Part shown: in pieces, positions 21,375 to 32,737 of the stretch
Layout of the letters: every line of letters begins with the position of its first letter
Position numbering within the stretch: the first letter of the stretch is position 1
Origin: Nicotiana tabacum
Lineage: Eukaryota; Streptophyta; Magnoliopsida; Solanales; Solanaceae
Assembly: GCF_000715075.1 (NCBI RefSeq)
Contig: NC_134081.1
Location: 62,623,653-62,687,652, forward strand
Direction: 5' to 3'
DNA: 64,000 nt
Program-made: the position numbers and the translations under genes
Notes under the pieces: generated by a model
What the model was told of the DNA's origin: nothing
The model's database searches: none
What the model saw: the letters and a program-made list of their open reading frames with translations, nothing else

Positions 21375-23314
21375 GATCCATGTTATAGTTCTATTTAACT
21401 AGTGTGTTTTAGAGGATATCAATTTGTAAAATGTATAAATATTATAAATATTTTTCGCGATGTGCCCAAAAAAATAATTATCAATCATCTATCATATTCA
21501 TAGTTTAGCTACTTACATTCCCTTTTTAAACATTTTCAGGAATTACATGCCTCAAATTTTCTTTCCAAAAAGGTGAACTCAACTACTCGATTTCCAATTA
21601 TCTTTTCTTTAAGTTTAAAAATGTAAAAGAGTTCCAAGAATCAAATGCCCAAATTCCCCAAGTTGGTACTATTTGCTTCGACAATTTGAAGAGCAAGAAC
21701 TCTCAATCTACTTTACAAACGAAGGGCAGCTCATAATGAATAGGAGAGGTAGGTTCTCCGCACAAGAATCCACAATTTCTGCACTTAGTTCAGATAATTT
21801 CCATTAATGAAAACAAAGAATAACTATGGAAATGGAATATGGGTATATATCCTTTGACAATCTTATCATGACATTCTAGATATGGGTTTTATCTGGTCAA
21901 GATTTATTGACTGAAAGATGAAGTAGTCTTGAGGTTTTTCCCCCTTTAAGTTTAGTACTTTTTGATAATAAACTGTTACATTCAGTAGACATATGCTGGA
22001 TTTATCTGATTGTTGGTGGGTGTTTGATTTTATCTATTATTTGCAGATATCTACTGGAAGACTTTGGTATGTGTGCCTGAGTGAAGGGAAGTAAACAAGG
22101 GAGCTTGATAATCTTGAAAATGGGGTTCTTGAGGGGAAGGAGAATGTGGGTCATTTGGATAAAGGGTAAAAAGAACCTTACCTGGGAAGTGTTTGTTAAG
22201 TAGCTGAATTGCTGAATAGATTCTGATAATGGAGTTGCTTTTTACTTTATCTCGTTATAGCAACTTCTGTATAGAGAAACGTCCTAGAGGTAGCGCATAT
22301 CAAATATTATAACTTATTTTTATTGGAAAATGTTTCTTACATGAGTGCTCTGAAAATTTCTGCTTTGGAAGTAGTATTGTGCTAAAATGAAAAATGTAGG
22401 TCCATGTTGATTAATTTGCTAATGCTTCATTTTACATAGATTAGTATAACATTTATGACTATCAAATTTCCTACTAGTGATTATTATAGTGATGCACCAG
22501 CCAGAAACTACATTAATAATGGTGGCTATGCGCACGGAGTTTAGTTTTGAGTTTTAATTTCTTTTTCTGGATTTATTTCTTTTCCACTAAGCCATATTCA
22601 GTTCTTTCATGTAGTTTAGCAGTGGGGCATGCACGCAGAAGATCCATAGTATGACCAAGCAAATCTTGGAACTTGTGGGAGAGGCGGCCCTTCAAAGGTT
22701 GGTGTATGATTGCCTGAATGGAGCTTTATTGCATTCTTCACTTGCCAATCCCATGGTTAACTTAACTTCTTAGTCAATTTTGATCATCTATGCGCTTATG
22801 TGTCCTAACTTGTTTGTCAAATACACCTATTAGCTGCAGCGACACCATAGAACTTTGATTGACTGTGCAATTACTTTTGTAAGCTTAATGAGTAAAGCAC
22901 TGGTATGCTTCTAAAAGATCACCTAGCGCCATGTGCCAACTGTTGACATGAGACGTCTTTACTCTTTAACTAAACGTTCTTGCTCTTCCCAAGCCCTCAC
23001 TCCTCGGAGAATGCCAGAAATTAGTATTGCAGTTTAACTTTCTGAGAAAAGAGAGGTCAAAGTAGAAGGTAAGAGGAGGATCCAACACCCTTAAACTAAG
23101 TAAGATGACAGTAATGAGCATGCTTTCATTAATTTAACTTTGTTCCAGTATTAAGAGATGAGGTTAAGAAGTGTAGAGCATGTGGGATTCAACAGTCTCT
23201 TCATGATATTTTCATAATAGAAAAACGAAATAAGTTTGTGGTTAGAAGAGTAAAGTTGATCTCACTAGTGTTTTTCGTGTTATAAGCTTCCGAAACGTTC
23301 TTTCTTTTAGGAAG

Positions 23315-23492
23315 GGAGCCTTGGCGCGGTGGTAAAAGTTCTCACCGTGTGACTTAGGAGGTAACAGGTTCAAGCCGTGGAAACAACCTCTTGTAGAAAT
23401 GCAAGGTAAGACTGCATAAATAAGACTCAATGTGGTTTGGCCCTTCCTCGGACTCCGCACATAGCGGGAGCTTATTGCATTGGGTTGCCCTT
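23315..23492 (+). mobile_element. tRNA-derived SINE (SolS/TS-like)
   Basis: It begins GGAGCCTTGGCGC and has a pol III A box (TGGCGCGGTGG, 23322-23332) and B box (GGTTCAAGCCG, 23367-23377). A body with GGCCCTTCCTCGGACTCCGC and ATAGCGGGAGCTTATTGCA follows, and it ends GGGTTGCCCTT. This order is that of Solanaceae SINEs with a tRNA-like head. It lies inside a probable 5' UTR intron of the BTB/POZ gene in the same orientation. I see no clear target duplication. Confidence 0.85.
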
Positions 23493-23692
23493 GCTCTATC
23501 CTTTCTGAAAATGAGAAGTTGATCAATTTAGAGAAAGATGGTAGATACAAATAAGCTTATTGCCATTTCCGCCATTTGGAAACTTACTTGATCTACCACC
23601 TTTTTATGACCTATTTTACTACTTAATCCAGTCGATTGAGTGTTTTATATGTGTTTGATATATTGATGCCCGATGCTGCTTGCATACGAAAT

Positions 23693-23714
23693 TTATATAT
23701 ATATATATATATAT
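23693..23714. repeat. (TA)n microsatellite
   Basis: About eleven TA units in an intron of the BTB/POZ gene. Confidence 0.9.
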
Positions 23715-24124
23715 GCATATGCAAAATGCCCCCAATATATTTGGTGTATAGTAGGTGTGTGCATTAGTTGGATGGAATCGAAAAACTCAAATTGAACCAA
23801 ATCTAATTTTAATTTGAAATTTTTTTAATTTGTATATATATATATACGAAAAGTAAGGAATTCCGCATATTTTGACCAATTCAAGGTGAAAAATGGGGTT
23901 GCTTCCTCGGCAAACTGGGATAAAGCTGAGCCAAAAGATCTCGATTCAAGATAAATTCATGAGGAAGTGGTAGCAGTTCGTAATGGAAAGAAAGATACCA
24001 CTACTTCGCCTCTTTGTCGGACCGCCGGCGCGAACAACAGTGGTCTCTGACCAGGACCTGGAACCAATTCATATTTGGATCTTGACATGTCGGTGGTTTT
24101 TAACCGTAGGCATTTTGCCGGAAG

Positions 24125-24165
<41 letters not shown>
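24125..24165. repeat. (TA)n(GA)n compound microsatellite
   Basis: About eleven TA units followed directly by about nine GA units, within a probable intron. The short frame across it (residues IYIYIYIERERER) is an artefact. Confidence 0.9.
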
Positions 24166-24500
24166 TACATTCTTAAACCTTTTATTGTTGATTTGTGTTT
24201 CTCGGTTAATCAAACAGGGCATCTCACAGACAAAGTGGTTTGGTTTTTTCAGTTTTGTTGTTTAATTTCTCTTGGGACTTTTATCTATTGAAAAAGAAAA
24301 AACAAGTTCCATAGGATTTAATTATCAAAAGAAATTTCTGTTGGACTCTTTTTAGTTGTTGGGATGCGTAGGCTCTGACTGAATACAGAATCTGATTTAA
24401 GCTGTTCAGCTATCTTTTCTTTTTATCTGATTTCATATGTCCTTGTCTATTTGCAGGTCTGACAATGCATAGAAGCTACACCGATTAGTCCTGTTCATTA

Positions 24501-26574
24501 ATGGAGATAGCCGTAAGTGTCTTTGCATAGTATAAAAACTAAAAGAATATATTTTGGAGCTTGTGTCATATCACCGGAGCCATGTAAACTGGAAATAAAG
24601 AGGAAAGAGTTAATGCAACAATTTACTTGCTTTTTTTTTTCCTGGAAACATTTCACGATATTTCTGGTGATTTGAAAGGCAAAAGCTTAAGCTGAGGCAA
24701 CCCACCTTTGGCCAGGCAAGGCACTGCCAATAGGGTCTGCGTTTTGAGTGCGAACATTTTCTTATCTTTTAACTTGGAAGTGCTTTAATAATTCAAAAAG
24801 ATTAAAAGAGTCAAAAAATGAGATTCCTGAGAAGTTGGAAAATATTTACTTTATTCCCCTCATATTTTGTTATGTAAAATTTTAGACAGATTCCATTTCC
24901 TCTTAATGTGTACACATGGCATAGACTCATTTTAACTATTGAATAATATACCTGTCTAAATTCCTCTTTTCTATGACGGGGAGGAAAGCTCAAGGTTTAG
25001 CCTCCACCTGGAGGCCTCAGGGCAGTTAGGTCTTCCGTTGCCTCAAGGGACATGGCCATGAATTTGTTTCAAAACGTCGATTCTTGCATCTACTTCTTTG
25101 GCTGCTCCTACGGTTGCATTCACTCTCCTATGCTAATAAGGATTAAAGTATGAACATTAATCATTTCCAGGCATCATAGAAGTTGACATCATGCTTTTCT
25201 TTTATTGATTTAGCTGTTTAATGTTGCCAATAATTTATCACATTTTCTGACCTATAACATTCCCCATTGCAGCCTAATGAATCAAAGACACCAAGCAAGA
25301 TTGGAGATAGACCAACCAGTGATGTTGTCGTAAGGCTTAGAACGCAGGATGGCCGTGATGATTGGCTTTACTGCCATTCACATATTCTTGTCGAAGAGAG
25401 CAAATATTTTGCTGATCGGTTATCAGATAGTTGGCCAACATGTCAGATTCTTGACTCGCGCAATTGTGTTGAGGTTTACTGTGAAGAACCTGATTTGGAC
25501 TACCATGTCAATGTCCTTCGACTCTTCTATGTCATTGCAGATAGTTTAATGACTGAAATTTGCCACGGTGTCAGGAATGCCCTTGGCATTTTGCGGGTTG
25601 CTGTCAAGTTTGGATGCCCAAGAATTATTGCAGTGTGTGTGGATTATTTGGAAGCAGTCCCATGGGAGGAAGCTGAAGAGGAGGAGCTATTAAATACTAT
25701 ACCAGGCATGGGATCTAAAGTGGAACCAGTACTTGCTCGTCTCCAACCAGTCAATCCTACTGCAGTAATGAAGATTTTTCTAGCGGCCCTTCAATTTGCT
25801 ACATCATCACCTCCTTCTCCTTTGAATGATCTGAAAACCACTGCTCAAGAACAGCTTGAATACCTGCTTACTGAGGATGATGATGCTCCTTTACTGACTG
25901 CCGATGAAGAAATAAAGCTAGAAGTCATACGATGTGCCAACAGGCTGTTTGATAGATTTAACAACCTCGTAGAATCTCTACTGTGTGATCTCCAAGAATC
26001 AATTTCAGATGCTGGGAAATTGCAATCATTGCATTCCTGTTTAACAGATTTGTCATGGGCATGTCAGATATTAGGAAAGCTGGAAATTATGAGAGATTTT
26101 GTTTGCAGCTGGACAGAGTTGTCAATGAAACTAGTTATAATTTTTCAACAAAAAGAATCAGAAAATCAAATTCTAAAAACAAAGCTGAAGGTTCTTGAGG
26201 TGACGGCAAAAGTATTAGAGGCAGTAGGATATGGCATAGTTGCGTTACCTACTGTAAAACGACTTCACATGGTGAAGCTCTGGCTTCCTTTTGTCCGATC
26301 CATGAAGCCTTTAGTTGATTCGGAAACTGAGGATGATCTCACAATAAAAGTTGATAGTGAGTTATGGCAATCCTTGGAGTCGGCATTTGTTTCCATTATA
26401 CTTGCATTGCCATCAGTTGATCAGGCAGAGATTTTAACTGAGTGGTTGAAAAATCAGCAGATTCGATATCCAGACCTCACCGAGGCATTTGAAGTGTGGT
26501 GTTACAGGTCCAAGGTTTCCAAGCGAAGGCTGGCAGCACTTGGGGAAGAGCACAATACAGCTAAGACAGTATGA
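24501..26574 (+). CDS. BTB/POZ domain protein, At3g05675-like (two coding exons)
   Basis: Coding exons are 24501-24512 (ATGGAGATAGCC, four codons) and 25273-26574. The intron 24513-25272 has GTAAGTG and TTGCAG signals and is phase 0, giving about 437 residues ending in ACAGTATGA. An in-frame TTG at 25267 lies inside the acceptor and is not the start. The N-terminal BTB fold spans about residues 15-125 (TSDVVVRLRTQDGRDDWLYC, HSHILVEESKYFADRL, NCVEVYCEE, ALGILRVAVKFGCPRI). A long helical C-terminal part follows, ending EAFEVWCYRSKVSKRRLAAL. The length and the C-terminal block match plant BTB/POZ proteins of the At3g05675 group as I recall them. Members of this group are proposed Cullin-3 adaptors for ubiquitination; no substrate is evident here. 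The frame is intact, and I infer a functional gene. It is the only host gene I recognise, lying between a hAT insertion upstream and a LINE about 0.5 kb downstream. Confidence 0.9.
24513..25272 (+). other. Coding intron of the BTB/POZ gene
   Basis: GTAAGTG...TTGCAG, 760 bp, phase 0. No gene is inside. Two stretches (about 24675-24740 and 24985-25050) share GAGGC/CCTC-type words, which may be an old repeat. Confidence 0.8.
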
Positions 26575-27075
26575 CTTGTCTGTTTTTCTTTTTTAGCCAA
26601 TTCTAGGATTTAGGTTGTATAACTGATTATATGCTGAACTGGTAAGACGTCTTAAAATGGTCTAGGTTCTGTAAAATCACCTTCTCATTTTTGTCTCCCT
26701 CGCAATGTTTTTTGCTTAATAATTTTCTATGAAGTATGTCAATCTTTCTCAGCAAGATGGTTGCATAACTAATGATTGACGACAACTTAAGTTCTTAGAC
26801 TGAAAGCTTACTCTTGACAGATGGTTATTCTCTACCCTTATGTGAGTGCTCGAAATTGTTGCAAGTCTTTCGAGTCAGTCGTTTTCCAATGAACATTGAC
26901 CACTTTTACTTGTCTTCGGCTGTTTTCATTCTAGTTGTACTGTAAGATTGAATTTTAGAGGATTAAATTAGAACCAGAAAAGGACGCCAAGTGATACACT
27001 GACAATAAAACGATTGATTTTCAGTTGCTATGTTGTTATGTCCTTCTACACTTGGCATTTATTTTATAAATTTTA
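26575..27075 (+). other. 3' flank / 3' UTR of the BTB/POZ gene
   Basis: AT-rich, no coding frame. It likely contains the 3' UTR and polyadenylation region; TTGCTTAATAATTTTC near 26710 is AT-rich, but no single signal stands out. Confidence 0.5.
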
Positions 27076-27090
27076 CCTAAGTACAAAACT
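27076..27090. repeat. LINE target site duplication, copy beside the poly(A) end
   Basis: CCTAAGTACAAAACT, identical over 15 bp to 34855-34869. A T-run (reverse-strand poly(A)) follows immediately. Confidence 0.95.
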
Positions 27091-27102
27091 TTTTTTTTTT
27101 TT

Positions 27103-28375
27103 GGCAATCCGCTAGGCAAGCGCCTAGGGCTAGTTTTTATATATATATATATATATATATAAATTAAAATCATATATCTAAAAATAAAGAGAACAAAATG
27201 GCAGGAGGTCTTACAAGACGAAAGAAATAAACTTTGACGGTCACATAGCTCCTATTATCAAAGTTGAGTATAGTACTCAACAGTGATAGTACAAATTATA
27301 ATATAATCTAAAAAGGAAATAAACTAGCCATGCTATACCATCCCAATTGAATCGCATGTTTGAATTTCGTTCATACTCCTTATTCAGAGCTGGATACGAG
27401 ATTGAATCCAGTTGTGTAGCCATTAGTTTTCCTTCCAAGGCTCTAGTTGTATCTTCCTTGTCTATGGAGCTCATGTGATCATCCCCAAATTGTGTAGTGT
27501 CCAGTAGCATACCCTTCACTGTCTTGCCGTATCCTTGATGCGTTTCTTCTCCTCCTTGCATAATTTTGCATTTTACAGCCCAAACACACCCTATAATTCC
27601 TGCCTCTTGATGTCTAGAATCCAGTAGATTACCTGCATTATTATAAGGATTAGTAAAATCACACGCATTGCTCATTGCTTCAAGTGCCCAGTAATTGTGC
27701 ACGAGAATGGGCATGCACTGGTTGGTGAGAAAATTGTGAGGACTCCAGCAGTGATCTATCGAAACATTTGTTTGGCACCATTCCTGGGATATAGAGTGAC
27801 TGAAATACATTGGGGTTTTACTCCACAATGCAACCATTGATCCCATTTTTTAATGCCAAAAGCCCAAGTCACCATAAATGACATGATTGTCGCGATTAAA
27901 CTCCCGCGCATTCTTGTGTTATAACTCCAGTATTGTGAATCCTTTTCTTGTAACTTCATGGTGAAATTACTGGTGTTCAGATGAAGGATTGAAGCACTAG
28001 GGTGCTGGATGTCAAAAGCCATCTTTCGATGACTGTAAGTCGACCCTAGTATACTGGAGTTCCTCCTTGCTTCCATGCTTATGCCTACTACTAAGACTTC
28101 TTCAAGGGAATGAGCACTAGATATTAATACCACCCATTGAATTTGTATTAAGTAGTAAGGCAAGGATACAATAACATTTCCTGCAAAAAAACAAACAGAG
28201 TTAGTGAAAAACAGAATCATCACCCTCTCCTCTGTACAGATTTGAGGATGATGATCATGGCTGCTTCCCCTTCTTCTTACACTCCTATCCTCCATTCCTC
28301 CTAGTTCTTCGCAACCTTCACTCTCAAATAGGGATATTGTAATTTATCATCATTCACCAATCTTTGACCTTGTAC
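27103..28375 (-). other. LINE 3' UTR
   Basis: Sequence between the RNase H end and poly(A). It includes a (TA)n run (27137-27162). Two overlapping reverse-strand frames of 189 and 179 codons (27846-27277, 28295-27756) are long for non-coding DNA, but I recognise no domain in them. Confidence 0.6.
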
Positions 28376-31300
28376 CTACAATTGTGTGAAACAGTCAGCC
28401 TCAAAATTACCTCTATCCAAAGCATAGTTGGCTAAGTAATCAGCCAGTTTATTACCCTCTCTCATAATATGTGATATCCTTATGCTGCATCTCCCCATAG
28501 TGCCTTTGATCTCCTCTACTTGTGTTGCAATTATCCATGGTACAACCCAAATCCCCTCCACCACATTCTTCAACATCATGGAATCAGTTTGGAGCATAAG
28601 GTGTGTGTAACCATATTGCACACAGTACTTCAGTGCTTCTAGCATAGCCATAGCTTCAGCTTCAATGTTCGTCCCTTCATGGATCTCCTTTCCTTGTGCA
28701 TGCAGAATATCACCATATTCATCTCTCAACACAAAACCTCAAGAACTCCTTCCCGGATTTCCCCTTGATGCCCCATCAGTATTCACCTTTACCAAACCTT
28801 GTTCAGATAATTCCCATCAGACTTTCGTCACCTTCAACTTTGGCATGTAATGCTCCATTACATGTAATAAATCTGGCCATTTATGAGGAATATTTTGTAA
28901 ACTTGGTTTTCTTAGGCTTACCAGATCTTGTAGTGTAGATGAGATCTGGTAGATCACCCTACTTACTTTCACTGCCTCTCCATGCTTATAGCTATTCCTT
29001 ATTTTTCAAAGTTCCTACACTATAATCGAAGGCAAAGCCTGGAATATAGGCTTTAATCTAGGTACCACCTGAGCTGCCCAACATTTTAGAACTGTCTGCT
29101 GCATCGAAAATCCTTCTATATTAATGCCTGCATTTGAGAGAAAGTACCGCCACACTGTCTTAGCTGCATATGATCTAAATAGTACATGTGACATTGTTTC
29201 CTCTGATGGATTAATACAACACCAACATTTGGATGGCATGAAATTATTTTCAAGTTTTACCTTATTCTGATCTTAGTCTTCTAAAATAGTCATCAAAAGG
29301 TAACTTGCCTTTCCAAACCTTCCACATGAAGAAAGCAATCTTAAAAGGCAAACCTCTCACCCATATGTTTTTGTAAGCAACACTAGAATCTCTTCTCCTT
29401 CTAATATAGTCCCTGGCAGTTTTAACAGCGAAGTTGCCCCTAGTATCCAACGTCCAGTATGGTCTATCCAATTCATTATGTAGTACAGGAGGTTTGATGT
29501 TCTCAATTACATGAAGTGCTAGCTCTTGAGGAAGAATATCCAGTAGCCTACCTTCATCCCACGAGCCATCTACTATCACATCATATACGTTGTGGATAGA
29601 TTCATCACAATAGAAGTCTGGAGGAGTAACAAAGTACAAAGATCCCAAGCCTGTCCAGTTATCAAACCAAAACAGTGAAGAACCCATCCTTGGCTGCCAT
29701 ATTATTTTGTGTTCAATCTCATCCCTACATTCAAGAATCTTTCTCCACACATGAGATCCATTTCTACAAGGAACCACCAATGCATTCAACTTTTTGTAAT
29801 ATTTTTGACACATTAATGAGCTCCACAAAGTAGGCTTTATTCTAAAGTTCTACCATAGTTTACAAAATAAGGCTTTAGACACATAATGTAACGATCTAAA
29901 TCCAACCCCTCCTTCTTTTTGTGGCAAGCATAATGTGTCCCATGATGCCCAATATTTAGCTCTTCCTCCTACTGAATTACTCCAGAAGAAACGAGCAAAT
30001 AATTTATGAAGTTTATTAATAACAAAGGATGAAGGGTTCACAACTGACAATAAATGTATTGGCATGCTTTAAAGAACATGTGAGATCAATACAGCCCGAC
30101 TACCAATTGATAGAAGTTTACCTTCCATGATTGAAGCTTGTCAAGCACTTTGTTAACAAGCCCCTGATAGTAGTCCATTTTCCTTCTAGCATAAAAAATT
30201 AGACAGCCTAGGTAAGTGAAAGAAAATTCCTACTTGCCGATTCCAGTCACTCTTTGCACCTTGTTCAAAACCTCTAAACTTGTTGAATGATCCATATAGA
30301 TTGCTGATTTTGCCTTATTAATTCATTGTACAAAAGCTACCTCATAGGCACTCAACACCTCCATAATTAGTTGTAATGAAGTAGCATCAGATGATGAGAA
30401 GATGATAGCATCGTCAACATACCCTAGACGATTATTCTTAGGACTCCACTTTGGCAAACCAAATTCATAAAAGTATAAGTTTAGATGAAGAGAATTCAAA
30501 CCTCTAGACATAGCTTCGGCAGCTAAAATGAATAATGTAGGTGACAAGGGGTCCCCTTGCTTAACTCCTCTGGTGGACTTGAAAAATTCATACGGCTGGC
30601 CATTAATTAAAACTAAATACCAGTTGTTAGACACAATGCCAAACACTATACCAATGAACCTTTTACAAAAGCCCATTTTCCTCAACACTTTAGTCATGAA
30701 TATCCAGGAAAGCCTATCGTAAGCTTTGGTCATGTCTAATTTCATCACTATATTAGGTCATGCCTAACCTAATGTCAGTAATGATTTCTTGAGTTAACAA
30801 CACATTTTCTAAGATGCTCCTTCCTTTAACAAAACATACTTGTTCATCTGAGATGAGATTAGGCAATAGAGGAGTAAGACTTTCATGAATAACTCTTGAA
30901 AAAATTTTGTTAACGAAGTTGCTCAAACTAATAGGTCGCATATCTGAAAAAGTAGCAACTTCCTTCTTCTTAGGCAATAGCACCAGATTTGTGTGAATAA
31001 TAAATCTTGGTAGTCCATGACCATTAAAGTACTGCCTCACCATGTTAAATACATCATCCCCTATTATGTCCCAACAACTATGGAAGAATTTCCAGTGAAT
31101 CCATCTGATCCTCCAGCACTATCCCTATTTAAGCCAAAGACAACCCTCTTGACTTCATCTTTCATTCGTAGGTTGTTTCACCAGTTCTTGATTCTGATCA
31201 AAGGTAACCATGTTAGGAACATGATCAATGATCCCAAAAGCAGTAGGTATCCTCATTGAATTGATTCTGGAAAACATTGACTGCTTTAGCTGCTATTTGT

Positions 31301-32463
31301 TCATTACCCTCGATCCAGTTACCTTCACTATTCTGAATTCTCTTTAATTGCAATCTTCTTTTCCTACCATTCACTTATGCATGAAAGAGTTTAGTGTTGC
31401 GATCTCCATCCTTAAACCATGACATGCCAGACTCTTACTTCCAAAATTCTTCCTCGAGAGACAAAAATCTGATAAGTTCAGCCTGAACTTTGTTAAGCCT
31501 TTCTCTATTAAGCTTTGTTGGATTGATTTCAAACTGTTCTTCATGAACAAGTACCACCTCTTCCAAGCTAGTAATCTTTTGGAAAATATCCACATACATA
31601 GCCTTGCTCCATGCTTATAATGCTCGCTTCAACTTCTTCAATTTGTGATTGAAAATTATGAATGGATTACTACTAAAGTCTATCGTCCAGTTTTCCTTCA
31701 CAACATCTTGAAAGGTGTCATGTTCTGTCCAAAAATTAAGGAATCGAAATTGCTTCTTCACAGGTATAAAATCTGGATCACACGTGATTAGTAAGGGACT
31801 GTGATCCGATGCTATTTTGGATAAATGAGTAATTTTCACACCTGGGAACATTTGTTAAAACTCCATGTTTGCTAATACTCTATCCAACCTCTTAAAAATG
31901 CAATCTTCTTCAGCCCTTCCATTCCACCAAGTGAAGGTAATACCTTTAAAACCAAGATCATGCAAGTTACATGTAGTTACACAATGCCTAAAATCATCAA
32001 TCTCATTGAGATGTACTGGTAGGCCTCCAAACTTCTCCTCCTCATCCCAAATCACATTGAAATCACCCCCAACTATCCATGGGGTTGACATATCAGAAGC
32101 CAAATCATATAATGTGTCCCACAGTTCAATCCTATGAATATCATCGCACTTGGCATAAACTAAGGTAAGAATTACCTCATGTTGAGAATTAGAATCCACC
32201 AGTCTTAAGGTCATCTGCTGCTCCATATCAAATATTACTGTGACTTCATAATATTCATCCACAAATACCCAAATCTTGTTAGAAATATTTACAAAAACCT
32301 GAGCAAATTCTATCCTTCTTCTGTATCTCTCCAATTTTCTAGATTGCTGCATTGGCTCCATTAAACCCATAAATCTAAAGTGTTATTGTCTATGTATTGT
32401 AATTAGCCTTTCAAAGGCTTGCTTTGTATTCATTGATCTAATATTCCATATTAATGCATTCAT
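28376..32463 (-). pseudogene. LINE ORF2: endonuclease, reverse transcriptase, RNase H (broken)
   Basis: It starts near 32463 as MNALIWNIRSMNTKQAFERL. The apurinic-type endonuclease follows, with VGGDFNVIWDEEEKFGG, FTWWNGRAEEDCIFKRLDR and ASDHSPLL (32400-31800). Next is the RT with RPISLSNFVNKIFSRVIHE, KLDMTKAYDRLSW, GVKQGDPLSPTLF and YVDDAIIFSS (31043-30323). A zf-RVT region has MPSKCWCCINPSEETMSHVL (29239). RNase H has NTDGASRGNPG, NIEAEAMAMLEAL, LQTDSMML and REGNKLADYLANYA, so its four acidic residues look retained (28800-28376). ORF2 proteins nick target DNA and copy element RNA in place. The frame changes several times (for example near 31600, 30750 and 29240) and has stops, including one near 32384, so no intact protein can be made. 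Confidence 0.92.
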
Positions 32464-32737
32464 CATTAATTGGTAGATATGGAGAGTGTCCTTCTTATTT
32501 GAACTCCTGTATCAGGGACAAGAAAGTTAGAAGTTTCTTTTTGTTGCTTCTTCCTACCTCTGCCTGCAGATTTTGCTCTATCCATATGCCTAAGAGATAA
32601 GTCACCCTGTCGAGCAACATTCATGAAATTCTGAGATGTGGATTCCTCATCCATGTCTCTTCCTTTTCCTTATCCATTCTCTTCACCATCTACTGATGCA
32701 GATTTTTTGGCTACCTGAATTTTAAAAGGTTTAGGAA

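Larger units (their letters stand above)
19480..21510. repeat. Unclassified repeat, copy 2, interrupted by a hAT element
   Basis: 19480-20074 plus 21367 to about 21510 reproduce copy 1 in order, from AAATATCCTGAGAGATG to TTCATAGTTTAGCTAC. The hAT insertion 20075-21366 splits it. Copy 1 keeps the uninterrupted target GGGTTTATATGATCC at about 18929, giving an empty-site reference in the same window. Confidence 0.8.
21660..24512 (+). other. Probable 5' UTR exons and introns of the BTB/POZ gene
   Basis: Inferred from splice signals only. A first exon could end at 21748 (AGGAGAG before GTAGGT). A short exon may lie at 22047-22066 (after TTATTTGCAG, before GTATGT). A clearer exon is 24457-24512 (after TCTATTTGCAG, before GTAAGTG), whose last 12 bases are the first codons. 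The intervening introns carry a SINE and TA/GA microsatellites. No TATA box or transcription start could be fixed. RNA evidence is needed to place the first exons. The last exon is the best supported. Confidence 0.4.

Noticed and set aside
23315..23400. Possible tRNA gene
   Set aside because: It has A and B boxes, but the body and 3' end follow a SINE, not a tRNA cloverleaf with CCA-side stem.
24675..25060. Possible small transposon in the BTB intron
   Set aside because: The two ends share GAGGC/CCTC-type words, but I found no terminal repeats or target duplication.
25349..25549. 66-codon frame within the BTB exon
   Set aside because: It overlaps the BTB coding frame in another phase; the BTB frame has clear domain content.
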